A DNA stretch of 64,000 bases from NCBI RefSeq assembly GCF_002019665.1, contig NZ_KV917375.1:2770702-2834701 (forward strand). The letters are read 5' to 3'. The notes below the pieces were generated by a model. That model ran no database searches, was not told the DNA's origin, and was given only the letters and a program-made list of their open reading frames with translations. Below are positions 36,476 through 46,018 of this stretch, piece by piece; positions within the stretch are counted from its first letter, which is position 1; every line of letters starts with the position of its first letter. Source of the DNA: Sutcliffiella halmapala. Lineage in GTDB: Bacteria > Bacillota > Bacilli > Bacillales > Bacillaceae_I. The position numbers and the translations under genes were made by a program.

Positions 36476-36710
36476 TTGGCTGCCTTGAAAAATAAATCAC
36501 TTGGTTAACACCCTGATGATCTCCGCTGCAGGTGTTCGCTTTCCGCGGGCGGTCCCGGGAGCCTCCTCGGCTAGCGCCTGCGGGGTCTCCCGTTGACACA
36601 CTTCTCTAAGCAGGAGTCTCACACCTTCCACTACGATCATCAGGGGCAACGGAGAATATATTACGTACACATTTTCATTATCCATGATGCAAATATCTTT
36701 TCATGAGTGT
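36476..36710. repeat. GC-rich palindromic repeat, copy A (topA-dprA gap)
   Basis: About 235 bp closely related to 46019-46265 and in the same orientation. Left arm CCCTGATGATC (36511-36521) pairs exactly with 36635-36645; AGGTGT (36530-36535) pairs with ACACCT (36621-36626); the centre has the GC-rich words TTCCGCGGGCGG and GCCTCCTCGG. A flank ending in a CATGA/TCATG hairpin (about 36682-36707) matches the longer hairpin of copy B. The reading frames it contains are not conserved past the centre and are not proteins. Much richer in GC than its surroundings. Confidence 0.75.
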
Positions 36711-36731
36711 CTCTGTTAAACACTGTTGTTG

Positions 36732-37601
36732 TTACTTAAGCTCTTGAAGGATATCTTGATAACTCATCACGAGTTTTGCGCCTTGTTGGATCAAAGAATT
36801 GGTTCCTGTTGAGGTGTTACTCATGATTGATCCTGGAATCGCAAATACTTCTCTTCCTTGGTCTAAAGCTTGATCTGCTGTAATAAGCGAGCCGCTTTTT
36901 TCTTTTGCTTCTATTATAATAACGCCTTCACTTAGGCCGCTGATAATACGATTTCTTTTTGGGAAATGCCATTTCTTTGGTGATGTAAAAGGGGGGTATT
37001 CAGATAATAAGAGGTGCTGTGTCGCTATCTGGTTTGCTAGTGACTGATTTTCTTTTGGATACACTTGTAAAATTCCACTTCCAAGGACCGCAATTGTCCT
37101 TCCATAATGCTTAATAGATAATGTATGTGCTAGTGTATCAATTCCCCTTGCTAATCCACTTACCATTGAAAACCCTTTGTTAATTAAAGGAGGAATGATT
37201 CTTTTCAAGGCAATTTCACCGTAATCAGACATATTTCTCGTTCCTACCACACCAAGACATCGTGAATGAAGAAGTGTTTTATCTCCTTTGATATAAAGAA
37301 TGATAGGGGGATCAAATATTTCTTTCAAAAGGGGCGGGTAGCACTCATCAAAAATAGTGATTGTTTGGATGTTACGTTCTTCATATTTGGCAAGTAGGTG
37401 ATCCATTTGGAATGTATTTAAAAAAGTGAGGATATCATTGGTTTTTTTAATTGGCATACGTAATAGGTGAGCAAGTTGGGTAGGCGAATGTTCAGAAATT
37501 CTATCTAAATTTGGGTTTAGTTTTAACAATTGAAGTAAGGAGGAGTTATTAATTTGTGGACAATGATGAAGAGTGATCAATCTTTTTTTCCAGGCTTCCA
37601 T
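36732..37601 (-). CDS. dprA: DNA processing protein DprA (Smf)
   Basis: 289 residues. A SAM-like N-terminal part (1-65) precedes the Rossmann-like DprA fold with GVVGTRNMSDYGE, MVSGLARGIDTLAH and LITADQALDQGREVFAIPG. It loads RecA on incoming single-stranded DNA during transformation. ATG at 37601 (MEAWKKRLITLHH) has GAGGTG eight bases upstream and gives the usual length; an upstream start would add 25 atypical residues overlapping the sucD terminator. Confidence 0.94.
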   Translation of the reverse strand: MEAWKKRLITLHHCPQINNSSLLQLLKLNPNLDRISEHSPTQLAHLLRMPIKKTNDILTFLNTFQMDHLLAKYEERNIQTITIFDECYPPLLKEIFDPPIILYIKGDKTLLHSRCLGVVGTRNMSDYGEIALKRIIPPLINKGFSMVSGLARGIDTLAHTLSIKHYGRTIAVLGSGILQVYPKENQSLANQIATQHLLLSEYPPFTSPKKWHFPKRNRIISGLSEGVIIIEAKEKSGSLITADQALDQGREVFAIPGSIMSNTSTGTNSLIQQGAKLVMSYQDILQELK

Positions 37602-37639
37602 AGAGCGCAACACCTCTATTATTTTATTTTTGAAGCAAA

Positions 37640-37674
37640 CAAGAAATAGGAATAGCCGATTGACGACTATTCCC
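37640..37674 (-). terminator. Probable weak terminator between sucD and dprA
   Basis: GGAATAG (37649-37655) pairs with CTATTCC (37667-37673); on the minus strand the stem is followed by TATTTCTTGTTT. It starts about 14 bases after the sucD stop. The tail is interrupted, so some read-through into dprA is likely. Confidence 0.45.
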
Positions 37675-37687
37675 ATAAGGTTAACGA

Positions 37688-38590
37688 TTAATGTGTTTTA
37701 CATTTTTCATAAATACCTTGTTCTTTAATTACTTTTATAAGTGTTTCACCCATTACAGATGGAGTATCTGCTACTTCGATTCCACACTCATTCATTACAC
37801 GGATTTTTTCGTCAGCAGTTCCTTTACCACCAGAAATAATCGCACCAGCATGGCCCATACGTTTTCCTGGAGGTGCAGTACGTCCACCAATAAACCCTAC
37901 AACTGGCTTCGTCATGTTTTCTTTAACCCATAGAGCTGCTTCTTCTTCAGCAGTTCCACCGATTTCACCAATCATAATTACTGCATACGTATCTTCATCT
38001 TCATTGAATGCTTTTAATACATCAATAAAGTCTGTACCGTTTACAGGATCTCCACCAATTCCTACAGCTGTAGATTGACCAATACCTTCTTGAGATAATT
38101 GATGAACCGCTTCGTAAGTTAGTGTTCCAGAACGAGAAACAACTCCAACATGACCTTTTGTATGAATGTAACCAGGCATGATTCCAATTTTACATTCGTC
38201 AGGAGTAATAACACCTGGGCAGTTAGGACCTACTAAGCGGGTCTTTTTCCCATCCATGTAGCGTTTTACTTTTACCATGTCAAGAACTGGGATATGCTCT
38301 GTAATACAAATTGCTAGGTCTAATTCAGCGTCTACTGCTTCCATGATTGCATCCGCTGCAAATGGAGCAGGAACATAGATTACAGACGCATTTGCGCCAG
38401 TAGCTTTTACCGCTTCATCTACTGTGTTGAATACTGGTACGCCTTCTACTTCCGTACCACCTTTACCTGGAGTTACACCTCCAACGATCTTTGTTCCATA
38501 TTCTAACATTTGCTTTGTATGGAACAGCGCAGTTGAACCTGTAATACCTTGTACGATTACTTTTGTATCTTTATTAATAAATACGCTCAT
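37688..38590 (-). CDS. sucD: Succinyl-CoA synthetase alpha subunit
   Basis: 300 residues. N-terminal CoA-binding Rossmann domain ([17 protein letters not shown]), and phospho-accepting His247 in [15 protein letters not shown]. With SucC it converts succinyl-CoA to succinate with substrate-level ATP/GTP formation in the TCA cycle. Follows sucC by 18 bases with a clear RBS. Confidence 0.98.
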   Translation of the reverse strand: MSVFINKDTKVIVQGITGSTALFHTKQMLEYGTKIVGGVTPGKGGTEVEGVPVFNTVDEAVKATGANASVIYVPAPFAADAIMEAVDAELDLAICITEHIPVLDMVKVKRYMDGKKTRLVGPNCPGVITPDECKIGIMPGYIHTKGHVGVVSRSGTLTYEAVHQLSQEGIGQSTAVGIGGDPVNGTDFIDVLKAFNEDEDTYAVIMIGEIGGTAEEEAALWVKENMTKPVVGFIGGRTAPPGKRMGHAGAIISGGKGTADEKIRVMNECGIEVADTPSVMGETLIKVIKEQGIYEKCKTH

Positions 38591-38608
38591 GTATGTCCCC
38601 TGCCTTTC

Positions 38609-39769
38609 TTATCCTACTTGTGCTACTATTTTTTGTGCACCATCAGCCATCGATTCAGCTGCAACGATGTTTAAACCAGACTCACGTAAAATCTGTTTAC
38701 CTAAATCTACGTTTGTCCCCTCTAAACGTACAACAAGAGGAACTTCTAAGCCTACTTGTTTCGCCGCTTCTACTACACCTGTAGCAATGATGTCACACTT
38801 CATAATTCCACCGAAAATGTTAACAAAAATCCCCTTTACACTGTCATCAGAAAGGATAATCTTAAATGCTTCTGTTACTTTCTCAGCAGTTGCACCGCCC
38901 CCAACGTCCAGGAAGTTAGCCGGGTCTCCACCGTAATGCTTGATAATATCCATCGTTGCCATAGCAAGACCGGCACCGTTTACCATACAACCGATGTTAC
39001 CATCTAATGAAATGTAGCTTAAATCATATTTAGATGCTTCAATTTCTTTCGCATCTTCTTCTTCTAAATCACGGTATTCTACTACATCTTTGTGGCGGTA
39101 AAGAGCGTTTGCATCAAAGTTTAACTTTGCATCCAAAGCCATTACTTTTCCGTCGCCAGTTACTACAAGTGGGTTAATTTCTGCAATAGAGCAGTCCTTT
39201 TCCACAAATGCAGTATATAAACTCATCATAAATTTAACTGCTTGTCCCACTAATTCTTTCGGGATGTTGATGTTAAATGCAATACGACGAGCTTGGAAGC
39301 CAGTTAATCCAACAACAGGATCAATTACTTCTTTGAAGATTTTTTCAGGCGTTTGTTCTGCCACTTCTTCAATTTCTGTTCCTCCTTCTTCAGATGCCAT
39401 TAATACAACACTAGAAGTTGCACGGTCAAGCACTAAACCAATGTAATATTCTTTCTTAATATCGCAGCCCTCTTCGATAAGTAAGCGTTTCACTTCTTTG
39501 CCTTCTGGGCCTGTTTGATGTGTTATTAGAGTTTTTCCTAAGATTTCGTTAGCGTATTCGCGAACTTCCTCTATTGATTTGGCTACTTTAACGCCACCAG
39601 CTTTTCCACGGCCACCTGCGTGGATTTGTGCTTTCACAACACATACTTTTGTTCCTAGTTCTTTCGCTGCTTCTACTGCTTCGTCCACAGTAAATGCTAC
39701 ACGGCCATTTGGAACAGCAACCCCGTATTTTCTGAGGATCTCTTTTCCTTGATATTCATGGATATTCAT
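38609..39769 (-). CDS. sucC: Succinyl-CoA synthetase beta subunit
   Basis: 386 residues. ATP-grasp domain ([35 protein letters not shown]) and the C-terminal ligase domain with [20 protein letters not shown] is eight bases before ATG. A 234-bp gap separates it from ylqH; it contains an isolated TATAAT (39872-39877, minus) but no acceptable -35, so the promoter is unresolved. Confidence 0.98.
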   Translation of the reverse strand: MNIHEYQGKEILRKYGVAVPNGRVAFTVDEAVEAAKELGTKVCVVKAQIHAGGRGKAGGVKVAKSIEEVREYANEILGKTLITHQTGPEGKEVKRLLIEEGCDIKKEYYIGLVLDRATSSVVLMASEEGGTEIEEVAEQTPEKIFKEVIDPVVGLTGFQARRIAFNINIPKELVGQAVKFMMSLYTAFVEKDCSIAEINPLVVTGDGKVMALDAKLNFDANALYRHKDVVEYRDLEEEDAKEIEASKYDLSYISLDGNIGCMVNGAGLAMATMDIIKHYGGDPANFLDVGGGATAEKVTEAFKIILSDDSVKGIFVNIFGGIMKCDIIATGVVEAAKQVGLEVPLVVRLEGTNVDLGKQILRESGLNIVAAESMADGAQKIVAQVG

Positions 39770-40003
39770 TTCCCATCCTCCAATCTTATGTATCGCAAAA
39801 AATTGTTAAAAAATAGACTGCGCTTTCATTTTATTAAATGGATTGTCAAATGTCTACCTTTCTGCAAAAATATTATACTATTTTCAAAAAATTAATAGTT
39901 TGACAAGTGAATTAGGTGCAAAATACGGGGAATTAGCCTCATTTTTCATTAAATTAACAGATAATTCTAACTTTTTATTATAGTAATAAACTTTTTACTT
40001 ACT

Positions 40004-40321
40004 CTACACTTCTTCTTCTAAGGGCTTTAAATTTTCTTTTTCTTGTTGATGAAGTTGATATACGAATGATAATACCTCAGCTATAACCTCATATAATTCT
40101 TCTGGAATGGTTTCATTTAGTTCAAGTTCTAAAAGCAATTCAACTAGTGCAGGATCTTCTTGAATAGGTATTTGATGCTTTACAGCTTCTTGTATGATAT
40201 TCTCTGCTATCATCCCTCTTCCCTTTGCACTAACTACAGGGGCTGCTTGCTTGACTTTATCATATGTTATAGCCACGGCTCTTTTTCTAGACATTATCGG
40301 ATTATCATGCTGCTGTTTCAT
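40004..40321 (-). CDS. ylqH: YlqH: soluble FlhB C-terminal-domain homologue
   Basis: 105 residues without a membrane segment. The segment AVAITYDKVKQAAPVVSAKG to EELYEVIAEVLSFVYQLH aligns by eye with the last 85 residues of FlhB from this window (AIALKYDENKLDAPYVLAKG to EEYFQAVAEILAYVYRLK). The NPTH cleavage motif is not conserved, having RKRAVA in its place, so self-cleavage is not expected. Its ATG overlaps the ylqG stop by four bases. Function is unknown; homologues next to rnhB and sucC are common in Bacillaceae. Confidence 0.85.
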   Translation of the reverse strand: MKQQHDNPIMSRKRAVAITYDKVKQAAPVVSAKGRGMIAENIIQEAVKHQIPIQEDPALVELLLELELNETIPEELYEVIAEVLSFVYQLHQQEKENLKPLEEEV

Positions 40322-41619
40322 ATTCGAACATCCACCCCTTCTTCAGAGCTGCTAAGGATTTTTTTGAAAAACCGAAGAGAGATTTCTTCCTGTTCTTCCT
40401 CATTTTTAGGAATTGTTTTGATAGTCGAGAGCGTGTATCCTTTCTGGGAAAGGTTTTCCTTTAATAACGGTATTCCTTTTTCAACTAATGTTTCAATGGG
40501 AGCGTAGGAATGATGAATCGTTAGTGTGATAACCTTTTGTTGTACTAATAAATCAATCATCGTTGAAGAGAAGATGGGTAAATCAATAAATAAGACAATC
40601 CGACAATATTCTGGATCCACTACACCGCTTTTTTTCTTTTTCGAACTAATTTGTATATACCATTCCTTTGCCTCTTTTTCCAGTTGGACAGGAATAGGGA
40701 GAAACACATGATTAAGTAGTCCATCCTCTCTATTTAATAACTGAAAGCCTGTGATTTTAGAAACAAGTTGGGCAATGGTTCCTTTCTCTTCTGCATGTAT
40801 CATTCTTTGTGATAATTCAAGTAAAATCGGCTTTAATTGCTCTAATTTTAGTTTAGATAAAGTATCCTGCTGTACTATACTTTCCGTTAATCCGTGTTCA
40901 TAATTCAATCCTAAATTAGTAATTAAAGTTTTTACAAAAAGGAGCATGTCTTGTTTGGAGTTTAGCGGAATATGCGTAGTAATACTTTCTAATTGTCTTT
41001 GTAATGTTTGTATTTCTGGGCTAGTGTTATTTGATGATTTTTGAATATGTTTTATTTGTTCCAATGTGGAGAACATCGTCTCATTATCTAAAAAGCTGGA
41101 TGTGAGCATGTTTAAGCTACTTGGTACAATCTGTGGGAGTTGCACGTTTCGGGCTAATGAAAATTTTGTTAGTTCCATCGCTATTTCTTTTTTTGTACCT
41201 GTATAGCTCTCAATTGTCTTGACAATTTCACGTAAAGTAGAATCAGGCATTTTTACTCCAAGCTGACTAACTAGCTGCTCTACCCTATTGAGCGTCGCCT
41301 GAAGCTGATTACTCTCTACAGGTTTCGATGATGGAATAAATGCACGTGTTTTTTCACTAGGTGCGATTTGGTTCTCCACTGTTAAGACTAGTGCATTTCC
41401 ATCCGTCTTGCTGCGAAACTGATATTCTTTCCCAATTTCTACAGCTCCTACTATTTTCACTTCGTAAGAAACCGTTCCTTTTTGAATGGAAAACAGAGAA
41501 TCATCTAGTTGCTCCGTTACCTTGGCTTGAAATATTCCTGTAAGCTTTTCCAAACTATTATTCGTTTTCACTTCCAAGCTTTCAGGAATCCTATGCTGCA
41601 AAAGCTGCCATATATTCAT
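40318..41619 (-). CDS. ylqG: YlqG: FliK-like protein of unknown function
   Basis: 433 residues, polar and helical, with no signal peptide or membrane segment. The C-terminal part (about 340-403: RIVLFIDLPIFSSTMIDLLV, then TIHHSYAPIETLVEKGIPLL and LSQKGYTLSTIKTI) has the strand-strand-helix layout of the FliK hook-length-control domain. It lacks the NPEHLG motif. B. subtilis YlqG, in the same place, is longer. Translationally coupled to ylqH, a FlhB-like switch domain. A FliK-like relationship is inference from layout, not an established assignment. Confidence 0.75.
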   Translation of the reverse strand: MNIWQLLQHRIPESLEVKTNNSLEKLTGIFQAKVTEQLDDSLFSIQKGTVSYEVKIVGAVEIGKEYQFRSKTDGNALVLTVENQIAPSEKTRAFIPSSKPVESNQLQATLNRVEQLVSQLGVKMPDSTLREIVKTIESYTGTKKEIAMELTKFSLARNVQLPQIVPSSLNMLTSSFLDNETMFSTLEQIKHIQKSSNNTSPEIQTLQRQLESITTHIPLNSKQDMLLFVKTLITNLGLNYEHGLTESIVQQDTLSKLKLEQLKPILLELSQRMIHAEEKGTIAQLVSKITGFQLLNREDGLLNHVFLPIPVQLEKEAKEWYIQISSKKKKSGVVDPEYCRIVLFIDLPIFSSTMIDLLVQQKVITLTIHHSYAPIETLVEKGIPLLKENLSQKGYTLSTIKTIPKNEEEQEEISLRFFKKILSSSEEGVDVRI

Positions 41620-41639
41620 CGCCCATTCTCCCTCTAATA

Positions 41640-42410
41640 TTAGCTTACTATTTCTTTTATTGGTGAAAATGAATGTCGATGCTCATTCATAATCCCTTCA
41701 TGCTTTATCGCTTCTACATGCTCTTTTGTACCATAGCCCATATTTTTATCGAAACCATATGCTGGATACTTCAAGCCAAGCTCCTTCATATACGTATCAC
41801 GTGTTTCTTTTGCAAGTACAGAGCTTGCCGCAATTGAAATACTTGTTGCATCCCCTTTTATGATGGATTCTTGAGGAATCTTTACATCTAATTTCATTGC
41901 ATCAATAAGTAAGTATTCAGGTTTTACCGCCAACTGTTCGATAGCTTGGATCATGGCAAGTTTTGTAGCTTCATAAATATTTACTTTATCAATCGTTCTT
42001 GAATCTATAATCCCAATTCCATAGCTAATTGCATTTTTTCTTATATATACGTTAAAATCAGCGCGTTTTTGAGCGCTGAGCTTTTTGGAATCCGTTAATC
42101 CAGGTAAATAAAAATCTTGTGGAAGTATTACTGCCGCAGCCACTACAGGTCCAGCAAGCGGCCCTCGCCCCACCTCGTCTACACCTGCCAAATAACGATA
42201 GCCCTCTTGGTAAAGTGCTTTTTCGTAGCGAAGCATTTCATTAAATTGTTCATGTAAAAGAGTTTCTTGCTCTACCTTTTTTTCGAAACGACGTAGAAGC
42301 GTTCTAACGCCCTTCCTTTCATCGTTTCTAAATTTTATAAATAAAGGGTCATCTATACCGCTAACATTGCTTAAAAGCGCTTCTATCTCTCTTATCGGTT
42401 GTTTATTCAT
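41640..42410 (-). CDS. rnhB: Ribonuclease HII
   Basis: 256 residues. N-terminal extension (1-70) typical of Bacillus RNase HII, then the catalytic core with AGVDEVGRGPLAGPVVAA (metal-binding Asp and Glu), DSKKLS, and LLIDAMKL, SIIKGDATSISIAASSVLAKETRD. It removes ribonucleotides from DNA. Twenty bases separate it from ylqG downstream; a stable hairpin lies upstream after rbgA. Confidence 0.97.
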   Translation of the reverse strand: MNKQPIREIEALLSNVSGIDDPLFIKFRNDERKGVRTLLRRFEKKVEQETLLHEQFNEMLRYEKALYQEGYRYLAGVDEVGRGPLAGPVVAAAVILPQDFYLPGLTDSKKLSAQKRADFNVYIRKNAISYGIGIIDSRTIDKVNIYEATKLAMIQAIEQLAVKPEYLLIDAMKLDVKIPQESIIKGDATSISIAASSVLAKETRDTYMKELGLKYPAYGFDKNMGYGTKEHVEAIKHEGIMNEHRHSFSPIKEIVS

Positions 42411-42495
42411 CGTATTTACCTCTCATTACTCTAAAATAAGCATAATAACTCTAAAAATTGATAGTACGTTAACAGAAATATGTGTATACAGTACA

Positions 42496-42534
42496 AATGA
42501 AAGAGGCCGCAATTAATTGCAAGCCTCTTTCATT
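42496..42534 (-). terminator. Strong hairpin between rbgA and rnhB
   Basis: Arms AATGAAAGAGGC (42496-42507) and complement (42523-42534) are 12 bp and perfect, and the centre GCAAT-TA-ATTGC extends the stem. On the minus strand it is followed by TGTACTGTATAC rather than a T-tract, so termination would be inefficient. It may mark the end of the lepB-rbgA message. Confidence 0.5.
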
Positions 42535-42566
42535 TATAGTTAAAGTAAAATATAAAAAAGTTAAAA

Positions 42567-43424
42567 TTATATTTGTTCAGGTGCTTCAAAACTTAATCTA
42601 CCAAGTTTTTCTGAACGTATCTCTCTTATGACTAACTCTGCTGTTTTGTCATAATCAACATAACCGCCACTCATAATACACCCTCGCTTGGAGCCAATTG
42701 CATCAAATAACTCTACAATTTCTTCTGGTATTACATCGAGATGATAACGCCCTTTTAACTTTTCAGGATAGTTTGCTGTTAAAAAGCGCAGGGCAAATAC
42801 CGCAATATCCTGTAAATTAATAATGGTATCTTTTATTGCACCAGTCGTTGCTAAACGGTAGCCAACTTCTTGATCCTCGAATTTAGGCCACAGAATACCC
42901 GGGGTATCTAGTAGTTCTAACTCTTTTCCAACCTTCACCCATTGCTGAGCTTTTGTGACTCCAGGTCGATCTCCAGTCTGAGCTATGTTTTTCTTAGCCA
43001 ACCTATTAATTAGTGTGGACTTTCCAACATTCGGTATTCCTACAATTAAAGCACGAATTGCTCTTGGTCTAATTCCACGAGACTGCATTTTATCAAATTT
43101 TTCTTTTAACAACTCTTTTGAAAGGGTTGGAATTTGTTGAATTCCTTTACCTGTTTGAGAATCAATAGCAATTGCCTTTGTTGTACTGCCTTTGGTATTA
43201 AAATAATCCAACCATTGTTTCGTAATATGGGAATCGGCCATGTCGGCCTTATTTAATAAAATAATACGTGGTTTATTTGTAATAATCTCATCTATCATCG
43301 GGTTACGTGAAGAAATCGGAATTCGAGCATCGACTAGCTCGTACACGATATCTATCAACTTTAGCTTTTCTGTTACTTGTCTCCGGGCCTTCGCCATATG
43401 TCCCGGGAACCACTGAATTGTCAT
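42567..43424 (-). CDS. rbgA: Ribosome biogenesis GTPase RbgA (YlqF)
   Basis: 285 residues. Circularly permuted GTPase: G4 NKAD (58-61) comes before G1 GIPNVGKS (129-136) and G3 DTPG (about 174). The N-terminal [11 protein letters not shown] motif and C-terminal ANTAR-like region are standard. It is required for a late step of 50S assembly involving L16 incorporation. Lies after lepB and before rnhB. Confidence 0.97.
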   Translation of the reverse strand: MTIQWFPGHMAKARRQVTEKLKLIDIVYELVDARIPISSRNPMIDEIITNKPRIILLNKADMADSHITKQWLDYFNTKGSTTKAIAIDSQTGKGIQQIPTLSKELLKEKFDKMQSRGIRPRAIRALIVGIPNVGKSTLINRLAKKNIAQTGDRPGVTKAQQWVKVGKELELLDTPGILWPKFEDQEVGYRLATTGAIKDTIINLQDIAVFALRFLTANYPEKLKGRYHLDVIPEEIVELFDAIGSKRGCIMSGGYVDYDKTAELVIREIRSEKLGRLSFEAPEQI

Positions 43425-43463
43425 GACAAATGCCTCCTGAATTCCATTCCATTATAAATTAAT

Positions 43464-44018
43464 CTACTCAACCATCCTTAAATCAGGTAAAGGCCAATAG
43501 ACGATATTTGTTTTCCCTAATACTTCATCCTGACTAACCGTGCCTATATGACGTCCGTCCTTGCTGTATCGTCGATTATCACCAAGAACAAAAATATGAC
43601 CTTCCGGAACAACTTTCAACCCTGTTCGTTCTTCAAGAGTAAAGTCTTCTGTTAATGGACCCTCGCCTCGCAGCTGTTCTTTATATTTATCTAAATAAGG
43701 TTCATCATAAGCTTTTCCGTTAATATACAGAGTGTCATCTCGATATTCTATTTCATCACCCGGTAACCCTATGACACGCTTAATATAGTCTTTTTCTGCA
43801 GTTGCATGAAAGACAACGATATCGAATCGTTCAGGTTCACCTATCTTATAACCAATTTTGTTCACAATCATTCTATCCTGATCATGAAGAGTCGGCATCA
43901 TGGATTCACCATCCACTACTATTGGTGCAAAAAAGAAATAACGAATCCCAGCGGCCAACAGGATGGCTATTGCTAATGCTTTTACCCATTCCCAAAGCTC
44001 ATTTTTTGATCGTGCCAT
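43464..44018 (-). CDS. lepB: Type I signal peptidase
   Basis: 184 residues, the short Sip-type. One N-terminal membrane anchor (about 11-30) precedes catalytic Ser39 in VDGESMMPTL and Lys80 in DYIKRVIGLPGD, and box E GDNRRYSKDGRHIG follows. It cleaves Sec signal peptides outside the membrane. ATG at 44018 (MARSKNEL) has GGAGGAG five bases upstream. B. subtilis has no sip gene between rplS and rbgA, but this placement is seen in other Bacillaceae. TATAAT at 44089-44094 (minus) is a possible -10 without a good -35. Confidence 0.95.
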   Translation of the reverse strand: MARSKNELWEWVKALAIAILLAAGIRYFFFAPIVVDGESMMPTLHDQDRMIVNKIGYKIGEPERFDIVVFHATAEKDYIKRVIGLPGDEIEYRDDTLYINGKAYDEPYLDKYKEQLRGEGPLTEDFTLEERTGLKVVPEGHIFVLGDNRRYSKDGRHIGTVSQDEVLGKTNIVYWPLPDLRMVE

Positions 44019-44181
44019 ATATGCTCCTCCGCTACTATCAGTTAGTGTTATCATTCATAAAGAAAATATATGTATATTTGTTTCTTCTATTATATACCTT
44101 CATTAGGCTATGAGAAAACTTTTATGTTAGGAATGGTTTTTTTATTGGACAACTAACTATGCTTACCGTTCCTTTATTAAC

Positions 44182-44213
44182 AAAAAAAGAGCTTGTTTCC
44201 AAGCTCCCTCTTT
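44182..44213 (-). terminator. Intrinsic terminator of rplS
   Basis: GAGCTTG (44189-44195) pairs with CAAGCTC (44200-44206) around a four-base loop; on the minus strand the stem ends in CTTTTTTTG. It lies directly after the rplS stop. A textbook terminator. Confidence 0.85.
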
Positions 44214-44216
44214 TTA

Positions 44217-44561
44217 TTATCGAATTTCTTTAATACGCGCTTTTTTACCACGTAATGCACGAAGATAGTAAAGTTTCGCACGACGTACTTTACCGCGACG
44301 AATTACATCAATTCCCTCAACCTTTGGAGAGTGAACAGGGAATGCACGCTCTACACCAACACCGTAAGAAATCTTACGAACAGTAAATGTTTCGCTAATG
44401 CCGCCACCACGACGTTTAATAACTACTCCTTCATACACCTGAATACGTTCACGTGTACCCTCGACAACCTTAACGTGTACACGTACAGTGTCACCAGGAC
44501 GGAAAGTAGGAAGGTCAGTTTTTAATTGCCCTTGCGTAATTTCTTGAATTAATTTTTGCAT
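44217..44561 (-). CDS. rplS: 50S ribosomal protein L19
   Basis: 114 residues. Contains [22 protein letters not shown] and the Arg/Lys-rich C-terminus [21 protein letters not shown]19 lies at the 30S-50S interface. ATG at 44561 (MQKLIQEIT) has AAGGAG nine bases upstream; the GTG seven codons earlier overlaps that RBS and is rejected. Flanked by its own promoter and terminator, so it is monocistronic. Confidence 0.98.
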   Translation of the reverse strand: MQKLIQEITQGQLKTDLPTFRPGDTVRVHVKVVEGTRERIQVYEGVVIKRRGGGISETFTVRKISYGVGVERAFPVHSPKVEGIDVIRRGKVRRAKLYYLRALRGKKARIKEIR

Positions 44562-44650
44562 AGTTTTCTGCTCCTTTTCCACAGATGCTCATATCATACT
44601 TAATTGAATGCAGCGGAACATCGTTTTAAGACCTAGCCATGCTAAGTCAC
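44562..44650 (-). ncRNA. rplS 5' leader, probable L19 autoregulatory leader
   Basis: About 90 nt between the predicted start of transcription and the rplS ATG. Firmicutes commonly carry a structured L19 leader RNA here. The minus strand has the words TTAGCATGGCTAGGTC and GATGTTCCGCTGCATTC, which could form short stems, but I could not verify the Rfam L19 leader consensus without a covariance search. Confidence 0.4.
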
Positions 44651-44657
44651 AAAGAGT

Positions 44658-44686
44658 ATAATAGCATATTGAGTGAAAAAAATCAA
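44658..44686 (-). promoter_or_regulatory. Sigma-A promoter of rplS
   Basis: Minus-strand TTGATT (44681-44686), exactly 17 bases, TATTAT (44658-44663). The -35 overlaps the last codons of trmD, so rplS can be expressed independently of rimM-trmD. Confidence 0.65.
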
Positions 44687-45429
44687 TATCTCTTATCCTC
44701 TTTTTTCAGTTCTTCTAACCATTGTTGCTGCTCTTTCGTTAGTGAAAAATTCTCTAACAAATCAGGTCTTCTGTTCCATGTTCTTCGCAGCATTTCTTTT
44801 GAACGCCATTTTTCGATATTCGCATGGTTTCCAGATAAAAGTACGTCTGGAACCTTCATTCCACGAAACTCGGCAGGTCGCGTATAATGAGGATGCTCTA
44901 ATAGTCCGGTACTAAAAGAATCCTGCTCATGTGATTCTACTTTTCCAAGTACATCTGGCAAAAGCCTAACAACACTATCCACAATAACCATGGAGGCTAG
45001 TTCTCCACCTGTCAGCACATAATCTCCTATAGATATCTCATCGGTGACAACATACTCTCTTATCCGTTCGTCATAGCCTTCATAATGGCCACAAATAAAT
45101 ACTAAGTGTTCTTCTTGAGCAAGTTCCTCTGCCTTCTTTTGTGTAAAACGTTCACCCTGAGGGCACATAAGTATTACTCTCGGCTTGATTGCTTGATTTG
45201 CGGCAGTCAGACTTTCTACTGCATCAAATATCGGCTGAGCCTTTAATACCATCCCAGCTCCTCCACCATATGGATAATCATCTACTGTTTTATGCTTATT
45301 GGAAGCAAACTCTCGAAAATCTGTGACGCGATACTCTACCGCTCCTTTTTCAGAGGCCTTTCTCAGAATAGAAGATTCCAACACGCCCTTAAACATTTCA
45401 GGAAAGATGGACAGAATATCTATTTTCAT
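44683..45429 (-). CDS. trmD: tRNA (guanine-37-N1)-methyltransferase
   Basis: 248 residues. SPOUT-type knot motifs are present: [37 protein letters not shown] and [13 protein letters not shown]. It methylates G37 next to the anticodon and prevents frameshifting. The ATG abuts the rimM stop. Confidence 0.98.
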   Translation of the reverse strand: MKIDILSIFPEMFKGVLESSILRKASEKGAVEYRVTDFREFASNKHKTVDDYPYGGGAGMVLKAQPIFDAVESLTAANQAIKPRVILMCPQGERFTQKKAEELAQEEHLVFICGHYEGYDERIREYVVTDEISIGDYVLTGGELASMVIVDSVVRLLPDVLGKVESHEQDSFSTGLLEHPHYTRPAEFRGMKVPDVLLSGNHANIEKWRSKEMLRRTWNRRPDLLENFSLTKEQQQWLEELKKEDKRY

Positions 45430-45948
45430 TTAAAACAGCCCCTCTAACGGCTCAATAATTATTGTTTTATCCTTTATGTCCACTTTTTTCACAACAGAAT
45501 CTATATATGGTATAAGAATGTCTTTTCCTTTTTTAACTTGAACAACCCAAACATCATTTGCCCCAGGCGTAAGTACTTCTTTAACTGTCCCGAGCTCTTC
45601 CATGTTTTCTTGAAGTAATACCTTACATCCAATAATCTCATGAAAATAATATTCGCCTTCTTCTAATTCACCGAGCTGATCTTCTGGAACTTTCACAATC
45701 GCTCCTTTAAACTTATCCACTTCATTCACATTATGGTAGCCTTCAAATGTAACTAAATCAAAGGACTTATGTACTCTTCTAGTTTCCACTACTACTTCAA
45801 CTGGTGTTTCTTGATCCGGTAAAAACAAATATAAACGATTTCCTTTTTTGTAGCGTTCTTCTGGGAAATCGGTTCTAGATACTATTCGTACTTCTCCTTT
45901 GATACCATGTGTATTCACTAATTTTCCAACGTTAAACCATTTTAACAT
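45430..45948 (-). CDS. rimM: Ribosome maturation factor RimM
   Basis: 172 residues. N-terminal barrel ([17 protein letters not shown]) and C-terminal PRC barrel ([32 protein letters not shown]). It assists 30S head assembly by binding S19. The gene follows a 357-bp gap holding a repeat, where B. subtilis has ylqD. RBS GGGGGTGCAAGG lies before ATG. Confidence 0.97.
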   Translation of the reverse strand: MLKWFNVGKLVNTHGIKGEVRIVSRTDFPEERYKKGNRLYLFLPDQETPVEVVVETRRVHKSFDLVTFEGYHNVNEVDKFKGAIVKVPEDQLGELEEGEYYFHEIIGCKVLLQENMEELGTVKEVLTPGANDVWVVQVKKGKDILIPYIDSVVKKVDIKDKTIIIEPLEGLF

Positions 45949-46018
45949 CCTTGCACCCCCGTATTCTACTATTTCAAGCTTGTATGTAATTCTATTTTAC
46001 CCTTAAACCGTTTTTTAA

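Noticed and set aside
36497-36685. Minus-strand reading frame of 62 codons in repeat copy A, sharing PLMIV-GVRLLLR with a frame in copy B
   Set aside because: The similarity stops at the palindrome centre where the two frames diverge, and neither has a ribosome binding site. It reflects shared repeat DNA rather than a protein.
39770-40003. TATAAT at 39872-39877 as a sucCD promoter
   Set aside because: The only good -35 (TTGTCA) is 23 bases away; spacing too long. Left unresolved in the sucC entry.
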